A DNA stretch of 64,000 bases from Laceyella sacchari (GTDB lineage: Bacteria > Bacillota > Bacilli > Thermoactinomycetales > Thermoactinomycetaceae): assembly GCF_004343255.1 (NCBI RefSeq), contig NZ_SMDD01000001.1, positions 1,009,284-1,073,283 of the forward strand, in the 5' to 3' direction. A program made the translations under genes and the position numbers. This document shows, piece by piece, positions 9,018 to 17,951 of the stretch; positions within the stretch are counted from its first letter, which is position 1, and the number at the start of each line of letters is the position of its first letter. The notes beneath the pieces were generated by a model. It saw only the letters and a list, made by a program, of their open reading frames with translations. It had not been told where the DNA came from and did not search any database.

Positions 9018-10112
9018 ATGCAACCAAAAGCATCGGTGAGGGGTCTTCCCTTGTACAAGCCTGGCAAGTCGCTCGAAGAGGTCAAGCGGGAGTTGGGGTT
9101 GGAAGATGTGATCAAGCTCGCTTCCAACGAGAACCCGTTTGGATGCTCTCCGCGGGTGTGGAAAGCTTTGGAGGAAATCAAAGGGGAATTTCAATATTAT
9201 CCTGAAGGAGCCGCCCCAGAACTGCGGGAGAAGCTGGCGGAGCATCTGGAAGTGGATCCGCGCCGCTTGATTTTTGGCAACGGCTCTGATGAAATCGTAC
9301 AAATGCTTGCCCGGACGTATCTTGAACCGGGGGCGGAGTCGGTGATGGCTGATTTCACCTTTCCCCGTTATGACACGGTGACGCGAATCGAAGGAGGAGT
9401 TCCCGTCGTTGTGCCATTGCGCGAAGGTGTGCACGATTTAGAGGGTATGCTCGCAGCGATTACCGAGAAGACACGGCTCGTCTGGATCTGCAATCCTAAC
9501 AATCCGACAGGCACGATTGTCGGCCAGGATGCGTTAAGTGATTTTCTGGATCGGATTCCGCCGCATGTGTTGGTGGTCTTGGATGAAGCCTACTATGAAT
9601 ATGTGACGGATTCGACTTATCCCGACTCTATTTCTCTGTTGGATTACAATCCGCAGATCATCATTTTGCGCACGTTTTCCAAAATATATGGGCTTGCCGC
9701 CTTCCGGGTCGGTTATGGCATCGCCCATCCCGATGTCATCGCTGAACTCGAACGGGTGCGTGAGCCGTTTAACGTGAATCGCTTGGCGCAAAAAGCCGCG
9801 GCGGCGGCTATAGAGGATGAGGCATTTGTCTTGTACTGCCGCAACCAAAACCGGATGGGGATCAAACAGATGACTGAGAAGTTTGATGAGTGGGGCCTTT
9901 CTTATTTCCCGGCTCACGGCAACTTCATCTTGGTCGATACGGGGCACTCCGCTGACGAAGTGTTTCAGCATTTGTTGCACCAAGGTGTGATCGTCCGCTC
10001 CGGAGCACACTTGGGCTTCCCTGAACACATCCGCGTAACGGTCGGGAAAAAGGAACAGAATGAACGTTTCTTGGAAGAGTTACACGCATTTTTACAGAAG
10101 AGAGGGAAGTGA
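9018..10112 (+). CDS. hisC: Histidinol-phosphate aminotransferase (aromatic aminotransferase role likely)
   Basis: A fold-type I PLP aminotransferase of 364 residues. It has LASNENPFG (34-42), CNPNNPTGT (158-166), DEAYYEY (189-195) and the PLP lysine in TFSKIYGLAAFRVGYG (K222). In B. subtilis the gene at this place, between trpA and tyrA, serves both histidine and aromatic amino acid transamination. The conserved neighbourhood implies the same here. ATG has GAGAGGAG upstream. Confidence 0.93.
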   Translation: MQPKASVRGLPLYKPGKSLEEVKRELGLEDVIKLASNENPFGCSPRVWKALEEIKGEFQYYPEGAAPELREKLAEHLEVDPRRLIFGNGSDEIVQMLARTYLEPGAESVMADFTFPRYDTVTRIEGGVPVVVPLREGVHDLEGMLAAITEKTRLVWICNPNNPTGTIVGQDALSDFLDRIPPHVLVVLDEAYYEYVTDSTYPDSISLLDYNPQIIILRTFSKIYGLAAFRVGYGIAHPDVIAELERVREPFNVNRLAQKAAAAAIEDEAFVLYCRNQNRMGIKQMTEKFDEWGLSYFPAHGNFILVDTGHSADEVFQHLLHQGVIVRSGAHLGFPEHIRVTVGKKEQNERFLEELHAFLQKRGK

Positions 10113-10118
10113 CACAGC

Positions 10119-11225
10119 ATGCCAGATCGCATAGCCGTATTGGGAACCGGATTGATAGGCGGATCGCTAGCGCTGGGATTGAAGGACCGAACAGATGCCA
10201 TGGTGATCGGTTATGACCGTTCTGACGAGGACTTGGCCTTGGCCGCGACGTTAGGGGCGGTCGATGAAGCGACAACCGATTTGGCAGAAGCGGTTTGTGA
10301 AGCGGATATTATCATTATCGCGTTGCCGGTTGGAGCGATCAAAGAGACGATCGATCGGTTGACCAGCTTACCGTTGAAAGCCGCTTGTATTGTCACCGAT
10401 GTGGGAAGCACCAAATCGGAAATCGTCGCACACGCCCAAAAATTAAAGCAGCAAGACGTCATCTTTATCGGTGGGCATCCGATGGCCGGTTCGCATCGCT
10501 CGGGCATGAAAGCAGCTCATTCCCTACTGTTTGAAAACGCCTATTATGTGTTGACCCCGGATCCCGATACGTCTTTGCTGGCTGTGCAAAAGCTGAGTCG
10601 CCTCTTGCATTTGGCGACCAAAGCAGAATTGGTGATCATGGATCCGGTTCACCATGACCGAGTGGTGGGAGCCATCAGTCATTTGCCGCACATCATCGCT
10701 GCGGGGCTTGTCAATATGGTCGGCGATTACAATGAGCAAAACGAGTGGTTTCATCGGCTGGCGGCGGGCGGATTCCGTAGTTTGACGCGGATCGGCGCCA
10801 GCCATCCAGTCATGTGGCGGGATATCCTGCTCTCAAACCGGGAAGAGTTGATCCACCTGCTCGATGATTGGATGTTGCAGATCAACCATATGCGCGATGC
10901 CATCCACGAGGGGGATGGGGATCGGATTGAAGCTTTTTTCGCGAGATCGAAGCGGTTACGTGCGCAATTGCCTGACCGTAAAAAGGGCTTGCTCGCGCCT
11001 GTGTATGAATGTTGGCTCGATATTCCGGACGTGCCCGGGGAGATTGCGCGCGTCACTGCGATCCTAAGTGAGCAGGGCGTCAATATCAGCAACATTGAAG
11101 TGTTGAACAATCGTGAAGAGTTGCCCGGCGTGTTGAAACTGACTTATAAAAAAGAGCATGATTTCAAGCGGGCGGTGGCTTGCCTTAAAGAGGCCGGATA
11201 CGCCGTGCACGCTGACAGAACGTGA
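10119..11225 (+). CDS. tyrA: Prephenate dehydrogenase with ACT domain
   Basis: Oxidatively decarboxylates prephenate to 4-hydroxyphenylpyruvate with NAD. The N-terminal Rossmann motif is GTGLIGGSLALGL. GGHPMAGSHRSG holds the catalytic His region. The last 75 residues, from about YECWLDIPDVPGEIARV, form an ACT domain expected to sense tyrosine. 368 residues, six bases after hisC. The Bacillus-type monofunctional form, without a chorismate mutase domain. Confidence 0.95.
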   Translation: MPDRIAVLGTGLIGGSLALGLKDRTDAMVIGYDRSDEDLALAATLGAVDEATTDLAEAVCEADIIIIALPVGAIKETIDRLTSLPLKAACIVTDVGSTKSEIVAHAQKLKQQDVIFIGGHPMAGSHRSGMKAAHSLLFENAYYVLTPDPDTSLLAVQKLSRLLHLATKAELVIMDPVHHDRVVGAISHLPHIIAAGLVNMVGDYNEQNEWFHRLAAGGFRSLTRIGASHPVMWRDILLSNREELIHLLDDWMLQINHMRDAIHEGDGDRIEAFFARSKRLRAQLPDRKKGLLAPVYECWLDIPDVPGEIARVTAILSEQGVNISNIEVLNNREELPGVLKLTYKKEHDFKRAVACLKEAGYAVHADRT

Positions 11226-11348
11226 TGACGGTAAAAGGCGCAACCCGCCGCATGTACTAATCGGCTTGGAAGTGTGCCGTTGACATCATGAGACGCGCCG
11301 CAGCACAAAAAAACAGAGTTGACAGATAAACAAAGGGAGGTATCATCC

Positions 11349-12626
11349 ATGATTCGTACATCACAGCGCAAACCGTTTCGCGCTACTGTCACCGTGCCGG
11401 GAGACAAATCTATATCCCACCGCTCCATCATGTTTGGCGCGGTGGCCAATGGAACGACAGAGATTGAAGGTTTTTTGCCCGGAGCGGATTGCTTGAGCAC
11501 CATCCGCTGTTTTCAGCAGATGGGCGTGGAGATCGAACGTTTGTCCGAAACGGCGGTTCGTGTGCGCGGGCGCGGTTTTGAAGGGTTGAAAGAAGCGACG
11601 TCCCCACTGGATGTAGGCAACTCCGGTACGACAATCCGATTGATGTTGGGTATCCTTTCTGGAGTGCCGATCTATTCCACTTTGATCGGTGACGAGTCCA
11701 TCGCTAGGCGACCCATGAAGCGGGTTGTGGATCCGTTAAGAAAGATGGGCGCGCGCATTGACGGCCGGGAAGAAGGCCGGTTCACCCCCATTGGTGTGAG
11801 GGGTGGCGAGTTGCAGGGGATCACATATGAAAGTCCCGTGGCCAGCGCGCAGGTGAAATCTTGTCTGCTGTTGGCGGGGTTAAATGCCGAAGGGGACACG
11901 GTTGTGCGTGAACCATCCCAATCGCGGGATCATACAGAACGCATGTTGCCTGGGTTTGGAGTGGAACTAGAGGCGAAGGGGACGGAAGTGAGGCTCAAAG
12001 GAGGTCAAACGCTGACCGGAACCAAGGTGCGGGTGCCTGGTGACATTTCGTCGGCTGCTTTCATCCTGGCAGCGGCATTGATGGTACCAGGTAGCCGAGT
12101 CACAGTGGAACATGTTGGCCTCAATCCAACGCGAACAGGCATATTGGATGCTTTGCAGATGATGGGTGCCGAGGTGCATACAGAGATCACTGCTCATTGG
12201 TGCAATGAACCGGTCGGCAATGTGACGGTCTCATGTAATAACCTGCATGGAGTGGAGATCGGGGGAGCATTGATTCCGCGCTTGATTGATGAAATTCCCA
12301 TTTTGGCAGTGGTTGCGACGCAAGCCCACGGCACGACGGTGATTAAGGATGCGCAAGAGTTAAAAGTCAAAGAGACCAACCGAATCGCAACCACCGCGAA
12401 GGAATTGAGAAAACTGGGGGCGTCCGTGGAAGAGACGGAAGATGGACTGATAATTGAAGGGGGAACGCAACTCAGTGGTGGACATTGCCACAGCCATGGG
12501 GACCATCGCATCGGCATGGCCATGGCGATTGCCGGATTTGCCGCGTCTGGTGATGTAGTGGTGGAAGGGACGGAAGCCATTGATGTTTCTTTCCCTGGTT
12601 TTGCGGGTCTAATTGCGCAGTTATAG
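11349..12626 (+). CDS. aroA: 5-enolpyruvylshikimate-3-phosphate synthase
   Basis: Adds enolpyruvate from PEP to shikimate-3-phosphate. The frame opens at TTG 11319, but AAGGGAGG at 11333-11340 points to ATG 11349 (425 residues). Motifs are [11 protein letters not shown] (16-26), [13 protein letters not shown], the ESxxxRPM-like [11 protein letters not shown], and VKETNRI. It closes the supraoperon, as in B. subtilis where it is called aroE. The GNSGTT form with IARRP resembles class II enzymes, but I cannot assign the class firmly. Confidence 0.95.
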   Translation: MIRTSQRKPFRATVTVPGDKSISHRSIMFGAVANGTTEIEGFLPGADCLSTIRCFQQMGVEIERLSETAVRVRGRGFEGLKEATSPLDVGNSGTTIRLMLGILSGVPIYSTLIGDESIARRPMKRVVDPLRKMGARIDGREEGRFTPIGVRGGELQGITYESPVASAQVKSCLLLAGLNAEGDTVVREPSQSRDHTERMLPGFGVELEAKGTEVRLKGGQTLTGTKVRVPGDISSAAFILAAALMVPGSRVTVEHVGLNPTRTGILDALQMMGAEVHTEITAHWCNEPVGNVTVSCNNLHGVEIGGALIPRLIDEIPILAVVATQAHGTTVIKDAQELKVKETNRIATTAKELRKLGASVEETEDGLIIEGGTQLSGGHCHSHGDHRIGMAMAIAGFAASGDVVVEGTEAIDVSFPGFAGLIAQL

Positions 12627-12657
12627 AAAATATCAATCAGAAAATTGCAAAAAAAGA

Positions 12658-12686
12658 TTGACCTTGTCCTGCTCCAGTCGTATAAT
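12658..12686 (+). promoter_or_regulatory. Strong sigma-A promoter
   Basis: TTGACC (12658-12663), exactly 17 bp, then a perfect TATAAT (12681-12686). An inverted repeat TTGGATA (12686-12692)/TATCCAA (12717-12723) overlaps the -10 edge and start site and may be an operator. Confidence 0.8.
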
Positions 12687-12742
12687 TGGATATACAGTAT
12701 GGTTTCTCTCCACTCCTATCCAATATTGTACGTCCTGTGCAA

Positions 12743-12772
12743 AGCCGCTCTCACATAGAGCGGTTCTTTTTT
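12743..12772 (+). terminator. Intrinsic terminator after aroA / of a short leader RNA
   Basis: AGCCGCTC, loop TCACATA, GAGCGGTT, then CTTTTTT. It lies only about 55-80 nt downstream of the strong promoter, so transcripts from that promoter either stop as a roughly 80-nt RNA or read through into the next gene. Confidence 0.8.
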
Positions 12773-12811
12773 GTGGATTAGATTCATAAAAGTGGGGTGA
12801 GGTGGTTTCCG

Positions 12812-13309
12812 ATGGTCAAGCACATGAGCCGGTTGGGCTGTGAAATCCTGCTAGTGGTGGGGATATTAATCGCTTTGAAAAACGGCTTCTTTCCCTGGAT
12901 GATTTCCATGTGGTATCCCAATCCCTTGCTTTCGGAAAAAATGGGGGAATGGACGGCCATCATAATAGGAGTGGGCACGTGCCTGCTCTATATGGGATTG
13001 GGTTCCGCCGCCAAACATGCGCACGCCCTCACCCCGGCCCAGATGATCGGCACCTTCGGGCTGTTGCACGGGACATTCTTCCTGCCGTTTCCCCAGTGGC
13101 TCGAGCAGATCATTCGAGATTGGCAAGGCTTGTTGGATGATATGTTGGCGCTGTTTCTTCCCGGAAGGATTTTTACCTCCTTTGAATTGTTTGGCATGCT
13201 GCTAGGCATGTTCATCCTCGGGCGTTTATTTTATGTGAGGGAGGATGAACCCCGTCACCTCGGGCAGGCGCAGAGGGAAGAAAAAAAGTTGCCTTCTTCA
13301 ACCACTTAA
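12812..13309 (+). CDS. Hypothetical integral membrane protein
   Basis: Not recognised. It encodes 165 residues from ATG 12812 (AGGTGG upstream; a GTG at 12797 is an alternative) with about four hydrophobic segments near residues 10-32, 46-66, 78-95 and 124-142, and a charged Lys/Glu-rich C-terminal tail. It follows the short leader RNA and its terminator. The B. subtilis gene at this place (ypiA) encodes a TPR protein, which this is not. Confidence 0.7.
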   Translation: MVKHMSRLGCEILLVVGILIALKNGFFPWMISMWYPNPLLSEKMGEWTAIIIGVGTCLLYMGLGSAAKHAHALTPAQMIGTFGLLHGTFFLPFPQWLEQIIRDWQGLLDDMLALFLPGRIFTSFELFGMLLGMFILGRLFYVREDEPRHLGQAQREEKKLPSSTT

Positions 13310-13319
13310 GTCTATCTCG

Positions 13320-13361
13320 CTCTCGTTTTGTCAAAAATAGGAATAATGACAGAAACGAGAG
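13320..13361 (+). promoter_or_regulatory. Inverted repeat before hypothetical gene
   Basis: CTCTCGTTTTGTCA pairs with TGACAGAAACGAGAG (one extra base) around a 13-nt A-rich loop. The right arm ends in GAGAGG next to the ribosome binding region of the following gene. There is no T run, so it is not a standard terminator. An operator or translation-control hairpin is possible. Confidence 0.4.
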
Positions 13362-13370
13362 GATGGGAAG

Positions 13371-14492
13371 ATGGTGAGGATTGCAGATTGGTTAACCTAT
13401 GCCGATATTGAACAATTGAAACAATTGACCCGGTTTTATGGTTGTCAAACAAATAATCAGCATTCCAAAAATGATTTGATCTGCGCCTTGTTGCAACAAT
13501 TCGGCAAGAAAAACCAGTTGCGTTCCCAAATCAGCACATTGTCGCAAGCTGAGCAACGGTTTTTGCAACTGCTCGTGTTTGACCAAAGCCCGGCGTACAC
13601 ATTTGAGGAGTTATTGGCCAAAGGGAGAGCGGCACTGGACGGAATGGATGGGGAGCCGCGGTCATTGGTTGTCGGTGCCTTAAAGCGGGGTTGGCTGTTT
13701 CCAGGGTATTCGCATCGGACGCAATACCTCTACCATTTGCCATCTGATCTGGGCAAACAGATGTGTGACATTTTTTTGGAACCTTATGTGCAACCCCATT
13801 TCCGGTTGATGTCGAAGCCGTCGTTTTATCGGGATGAGCAGGGGCAAATGATGGAGGATTTGCGACTGTTTCTCGATATTTTGGGCAAGGAGGACATTCG
13901 GCTGACAGTGGATGGGTCCATCTACAAACAACAGCAGAAGTATATTTTGCAAAAGATGGCCATTGAAGAAAAGCCGATTACTGAAAAGGGACCCAGGTTT
14001 GGCTTTGGCAGAAGATACCATCAGTATCCTGATCGTTTTTCCTTCTTGTACGATTATGCTTTTTATCAAGGTTATATTATAGAAGATCGAGAGGGTTATT
14101 TGCGTTTGAACGTAGAAAAAAGCGGGAAAACAAATCAACAAGAAGAAGTAGGCAAAGAAATGGTCAGGTTTTTCATCCGGTTGTACCGCAAACCCATTCC
14201 GCACCTTCCTATCATCCTTCGTTGGATCAGCTCTTTGTGCCATCCGGGGTGGATGATGACGGAAGTGGTTTACCAAGCGGTTGATCCATGGTTGGCTCCA
14301 TACTATTATGAGACGAAAGAAAGCTTGTTTGACAAAGTGGTGCGCATGCTGGTGCATCTGGGTGTTTTGCGAGAAGGGGTGGACGGGGAAGTGCATTACC
14401 TGTCACTGACTCCGATGGGGGCCAAATGGTTGCGGGGGATCACTGCGTTTAGGGAAAAAGTCATCGAAGATCGATTTTTGAAATTAGGCTGA
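13371..14492 (+). CDS. Hypothetical protein, helical/winged-helix-like
   Basis: A 373-residue soluble protein I cannot name. The first 45 residues (ADIEQLKQL...NDLICALLQQF) look like a SAP-like helix-loop-helix. The rest is rich in helices, and the C-terminal stretch VVRMLVHLGVLREG...LSLTPMGAKWL resembles a winged-helix unit. A DNA-associated role is only an inference. GAGAGGATGGGAAG precedes the ATG. It sits between aroA and ypiB. Confidence 0.75.
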   Translation: MVRIADWLTYADIEQLKQLTRFYGCQTNNQHSKNDLICALLQQFGKKNQLRSQISTLSQAEQRFLQLLVFDQSPAYTFEELLAKGRAALDGMDGEPRSLVVGALKRGWLFPGYSHRTQYLYHLPSDLGKQMCDIFLEPYVQPHFRLMSKPSFYRDEQGQMMEDLRLFLDILGKEDIRLTVDGSIYKQQQKYILQKMAIEEKPITEKGPRFGFGRRYHQYPDRFSFLYDYAFYQGYIIEDREGYLRLNVEKSGKTNQQEEVGKEMVRFFIRLYRKPIPHLPIILRWISSLCHPGWMMTEVVYQAVDPWLAPYYYETKESLFDKVVRMLVHLGVLREGVDGEVHYLSLTPMGAKWLRGITAFREKVIEDRFLKLG

Positions 14493-14615
14493 CGAGCAGG
14501 AAAACAGGCGAAATCAGTCGAATTATATTGTTACCAGAAACTAACCGATGTTTCTGCGTAACATAACCCAGCAATAGACTAAATATTCAAATAATTTAGT
14601 AGGTGAGGGGTAAGA

Positions 14616-15161
14616 ATGGAGAGCAGCGTTACTATTCAAGAGAAAAAAGAGTTTATTCGTTGGTTCTTGAATCGTTATGAGCTGCAAAAAAAAGAAGCTG
14701 CGTGGTTGCTTGAATTCTTGTCTTCCAATGAACGGTTGCTTTCAAGGGTGCATTTCGTTGATCATGTCCGCCATCTGCCGAAGACGATGATCATCTCGGC
14801 GAAGTGCAGTAAGATGATTCCCTTTCGATTCACTAAAAACAAACGCGTAGGTACAGATGTTGAGACGGCGTTTTATGATATCCGAACGAATCCGAACGAA
14901 GAAGTTTATATTGGGCTTCACTTTAAAGACCGAGCCGCATGTCCCGAATATGCCGCGATATTGGAGGGAAACCCCATGGAAAAACATGACTTGGTGCAAG
15001 ACCATTTGCTCAGTCTGTTCGCGGAGATCATCCTAGACCAAGCGGTAAAAGAATTTCAACGCAAAGAGCTGTACAAGCGGATTGACCATGCGCTCCAAGC
15101 AAGAGACGAAGAAACATTTTTACGGCTCAGCGAACAATGGGTCAAGATACTGGAGTCCTGA
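14616..15161 (+). CDS. ypiB: YpiB family protein (UPF0302)
   Basis: A 181-residue protein matching the conserved Bacillus YpiB family in length and in its place next to ypiF and qcrABC. The N-terminus IQEKKEFIRWFL...ELQKKEAAWLLEFL is helical and the C-terminus LYKRIDHALQARDEETFLRLSEQW is a conserved tail. Molecular function is not established. Start supported by GTGAGGGG. Confidence 0.88.
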   Translation: MESSVTIQEKKEFIRWFLNRYELQKKEAAWLLEFLSSNERLLSRVHFVDHVRHLPKTMIISAKCSKMIPFRFTKNKRVGTDVETAFYDIRTNPNEEVYIGLHFKDRAACPEYAAILEGNPMEKHDLVQDHLLSLFAEIILDQAVKEFQRKELYKRIDHALQARDEETFLRLSEQWVKILES

Positions 15162-15177
15162 TATGTTTTGCTGTATA

Positions 15178-15206
15178 ATGCTCAGCATGTAGCTGAGCAT
15201 TTTTCT
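15178..15206 (+). terminator. Intrinsic terminator after ypiB
   Basis: ATGCTCAGC, loop ATGTA, GCTGAGCAT and TTTTC. A TATAAT at 15174-15179 overlaps its left edge, without a clear -35. Confidence 0.75.
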
Positions 15207-15225
15207 TTGGAAAGAAGGAACGGAC

Positions 15226-15696
15226 ATGATTTTAAAAGGAATCGACCGGGAACAATGGGGTAGCGTGGCGGCTTATGTGGACACGCTCTTGTTGCCTATA
15301 TCCACGGTGCGGCTCACAGGCAAGATGTTGCAAGTGGATGAAAGTTTGTTTATCGACGAATTAGCAAACGATTTGGAGGAAAAACTAAGGGGCAGGCTTT
15401 TGTTGCTACCCGCTATTTCATACATTGGTCAAAATCCGGAGGTGTTTAAACCTTACATAAATGAAATAATAAAAGAGATGGCCAACTCTGGTTTCACCTA
15501 TCTCATACTGCTTGCGGACCGGGCTCACGCGGCCATCATGGAAGATTTGCAGGAAGCGTTTGCAGAAAAAACGGGATTAGTCATCATCACACACACGGTT
15601 GAACAGGGCGAACAGGAGGGGCGCGAGGCGCATTTGGAACAGGCCAAAGACCAGCTTTACCAAAAAGTGCTGGAAGTGTGGCAAAATCATGCTTAA
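15226..15696 (+). CDS. ypiF: YpiF family protein (DUF2487)
   Basis: 156 residues, recognised by position between ypiB and qcrA and by sequence (DREQWGSVAAYVDTLLLPI at the N-terminus, LPAISYIGQNPEVF in the middle). The family has no demonstrated biochemical role but is consistently linked to the bc1-type complex genes. GAAAGAAGGAACGGAC precedes the ATG. Confidence 0.85.
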   Translation: MILKGIDREQWGSVAAYVDTLLLPISTVRLTGKMLQVDESLFIDELANDLEEKLRGRLLLLPAISYIGQNPEVFKPYINEIIKEMANSGFTYLILLADRAHAAIMEDLQEAFAEKTGLVIITHTVEQGEQEGREAHLEQAKDQLYQKVLEVWQNHA

Positions 15697-15746
15697 ATTG
15701 TCATTAAAACGTCCCGATTTTGTCCGCTCAAAGTCACAGCGGTTCC

Positions 15747-15776
15747 TTGACTTTATCACCCACCTTTCGCTATCAT
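15747..15776 (+). promoter_or_regulatory. Promoter of qcrABC
   Basis: TTGACT, 18 bp, TATCAT, about 95 bp upstream of qcrA. Two direct repeats TGTCCTAGYAAAA (15782-15794 and 15804-15816, 22 bp apart) follow the -10. Confidence 0.6.
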
Positions 15777-15873
15777 GTATATGTCCTAGTAAAAGATAGT
15801 CAGTGTCCTAGCAAAACAAAGATTCCGGTCCGAGTGGACGGTTGAAGCCGTATAGAAGGAGGTCGGACAAGTC

Positions 15874-16371
15874 GTGAGTAAGAAAGTTTCCCGCCGCCAA
15901 TTCTTAACGTATACGTTAGGTGGGACAGCCGGTTTCCTCGCTTCGGGACTGCTATTCCCGATGGTGCGTTTCGCTGTGGATCCTATGCTGAAAAAAGGAG
16001 AAGCAGGAAACTTTTTGGATGTGGGTCTCAAGGTAGATGAGATCACCGATACCCCCATCAGCGTGAAGTTCGTCATTCACCGCAAAGATGGTTGGTATGA
16101 ACCACCAAAAGGGGAAACCATGACGGCATGGGTATTGAAGGAGGGCAACGAAATCCTGGCCCTTTCTCCAGTGTGCAAACACTTGGGTTGTACCGTAAGC
16201 TACAATACCAACCCACAATTCAAAAATGAATTTTTCTGTCCTTGCCACTTTGGACGATATACGAAGGACGGGACAAATGTTCCAGGTACTCCTCCAGCAA
16301 AGCCGTTGGATCGGTATGAAACCAAGATCGAAAACGGCAAGTTGCTGATCGGACCACTAAAGAAAGCTTAA
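15874..16371 (+). CDS. qcrA: Menaquinol:cytochrome c reductase, Rieske subunit
   Basis: The 2Fe-2S subunit that takes electrons from menaquinol. Start GTG 15874 has AAGGAGGT at 15857-15864. The N-terminus SRRQFL is a Tat-like twin-arginine motif followed by a membrane anchor (about 12-34). Rieske cluster residues are all present: C101, H103, C106 in CKHLGC and C122, C124, H125 in CPCHFG; C106 and the second box Cys can form the usual disulfide. 165 residues, first gene of qcrABC. Confidence 0.95.
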   Translation: MSKKVSRRQFLTYTLGGTAGFLASGLLFPMVRFAVDPMLKKGEAGNFLDVGLKVDEITDTPISVKFVIHRKDGWYEPPKGETMTAWVLKEGNEILALSPVCKHLGCTVSYNTNPQFKNEFFCPCHFGRYTKDGTNVPGTPPAKPLDRYETKIENGKLLIGPLKKA

Positions 16372-16397
16372 TGGCTCTTGAAACGGAGGTGTAGCGG

Positions 16398-17069
16398 ATG
16401 CTGCGCGCCATCTATGATTGGGTGGACGAGCGTCTGGATATTACGCCGATTTGGCGCGATGTCGCCGACCATGAAGTACCGGAACACGTTAACCCTGCCC
16501 ACCATTTCTCAGCATTTATTTATTGCTTTGGTGGACTGACATTTTTTGTTGTCGTTATTCAAATACTGTCCGGTATGTTCTTGGCGATGTATTATGTTCC
16601 AGACATTGTAAACGCTCACGCAAGTGTAAACTACCTGCAGAACGAAATCGCCATGGGCGCAATCGTTCGGGGGATGCACCATTGGGGTGCGAGTGTCGCT
16701 ATTGTGATGCTGTTCCTACATACCCTGCGTGTCTTTTTCACCGGTTCTTATAAGCACCCGCGTGAATTTAACTGGGTTGTAGGTATGTTGATTTTTGCAG
16801 TTATGCTGGGTCTCGGATTTACAGGATACCTCTTGCCATGGGACAACAAAGCATACTTCGCTACCAAGGTAGGGGTCGAGATTGCCGCATCCGTACCAGT
16901 GATTGGGCCATACATCGCTATCTTCCTGCAAGGCGGAGACATCGTAGGTGCGCAAACACTTGCTCGTTTCTTCGCGTTACATGTGTTCTTCCTCCCAGCT
17001 GCGTTACTCGCATTGTTGGGCGTACACTTTATTCTCATTCGTCGTCAGGGCATTTCTGGACCGCTATAA
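16398..17069 (+). CDS. qcrB: Menaquinol:cytochrome c reductase, cytochrome b subunit
   Basis: A 223-residue b6-type cytochrome with four transmembrane helices. Heme ligands are expected at H94/H108 (RGMHHW, FLHTLRVF) and H195/H210 (FALHVF, GVHF). C43 in FIYCFGG sits where Bacillus QcrB and cytochrome b6 bind the extra c-type heme. It works with QcrC, which carries subunit IV. GGAGGTG precedes the ATG. Confidence 0.95.
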   Translation: MLRAIYDWVDERLDITPIWRDVADHEVPEHVNPAHHFSAFIYCFGGLTFFVVVIQILSGMFLAMYYVPDIVNAHASVNYLQNEIAMGAIVRGMHHWGASVAIVMLFLHTLRVFFTGSYKHPREFNWVVGMLIFAVMLGLGFTGYLLPWDNKAYFATKVGVEIAASVPVIGPYIAIFLQGGDIVGAQTLARFFALHVFFLPAALLALLGVHFILIRRQGISGPL

Positions 17070-17094
17070 GGTCTACGCGTGAGGAGGGATCCAC

Positions 17095-17886
17095 TTGGCA
17101 CATAATCAAGACGGAAACCATACACAAGTCCACTATGTGGGAGACTCGCGCGTTCGTGCAGACCGTCCAAAGATGTATCCCAAGGACTACTCAGAGTTTC
17201 CTGGTAGAACGGAAGCTTTCTTTCCCGACTTCCTTCTGAAAGAGTGGATGGTTGCAGCCGTCTTCCTCGTTGGTTTTATGACACTGGTCATGGCCCATGA
17301 ACCTGAATTGGGAGAACTGGCGGATCCGACGAACACCGGTTTCTTGCCTGTACCAGACTGGTACTTCCTCTTCTTGTACCAGTTGTTGAAGTACAAATGG
17401 GCTGCTGGTAAATTCGTAGTGATTGGTACTGTTATCCTGCCAGGGATTGCGTTTATGGCTTTGATGCTCGCTCCATGGCTGGATGGTACGAAAGAACGTC
17501 GCCCGATCAAACGCCCGGTGCCAGTTGGCATCATGTTGGTTACGCTTGTTGCGATTTGCGCGTTGACATGGGCGGCAGAATATGAGCACGAATTGCAATT
17601 GGAATCAGCTATCGGTAAAACACCACAAAATACTAAAGTAATAGCCCAAGACGAACAAGGATATCAAATTTACGCGAAAAACGCATGCATCAAATGTCAC
17701 GGTGACAACTTGGAAGGGAAAAACGGTCCTACGCTGATCGGTACAGGTAACCGTCACACCGCTGAGGAAATCACCAAGTACATTGATGAAGGTAAAGGAA
17801 CAGCGATGCCTGCGGGCATGTTCCAAGGCAGTGAAGAAGAGAAGCGAATTCTTGTAGAATGGCTCATGAAGCAAAAACAACAATAA
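17095..17886 (+). CDS. qcrC: Menaquinol:cytochrome c reductase, subunit IV-cytochrome c fusion
   Basis: Starts at TTG 17095 behind GAGGAGGG. 263 residues: an N-terminal subunit IV part with three hydrophobic helices (about 50-67, 88-126, 143-161) and the quinol-site motif PDWY (87-90), then a C-terminal cytochrome c domain with C198-I-K-C201-H202 and a distal AMPAGMF region supplying the Met ligand. PDWY in place of PEWY fits a low-potential menaquinone enzyme (family knowledge). The fusion is the Bacillus arrangement. Confidence 0.95.
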   Translation: MAHNQDGNHTQVHYVGDSRVRADRPKMYPKDYSEFPGRTEAFFPDFLLKEWMVAAVFLVGFMTLVMAHEPELGELADPTNTGFLPVPDWYFLFLYQLLKYKWAAGKFVVIGTVILPGIAFMALMLAPWLDGTKERRPIKRPVPVGIMLVTLVAICALTWAAEYEHELQLESAIGKTPQNTKVIAQDEQGYQIYAKNACIKCHGDNLEGKNGPTLIGTGNRHTAEEITKYIDEGKGTAMPAGMFQGSEEEKRILVEWLMKQKQQ

Positions 17887-17894
17887 TTTAGCAC

Positions 17895-17928
17895 AAAGCC
17901 TGGTTACATCTATGTGACCAGGCTTTTG
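17895..17928 (+). terminator. Terminator of qcrABC
   Basis: A perfect 14-bp stem (AAAGCCTGGTTACA, loop TCTA) ending in TTTT. Confidence 0.85.
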
Positions 17929-17951
17929 CATAATAAAAAGTGGGTGGATCC

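Noticed and set aside
11226-11318. TGTACTAATCGGC between tyrA and aroA resembles the 3' end of 23S rRNA
   Set aside because: Only about a dozen bases match and the flanks do not pair or continue as rRNA; probably coincidence.
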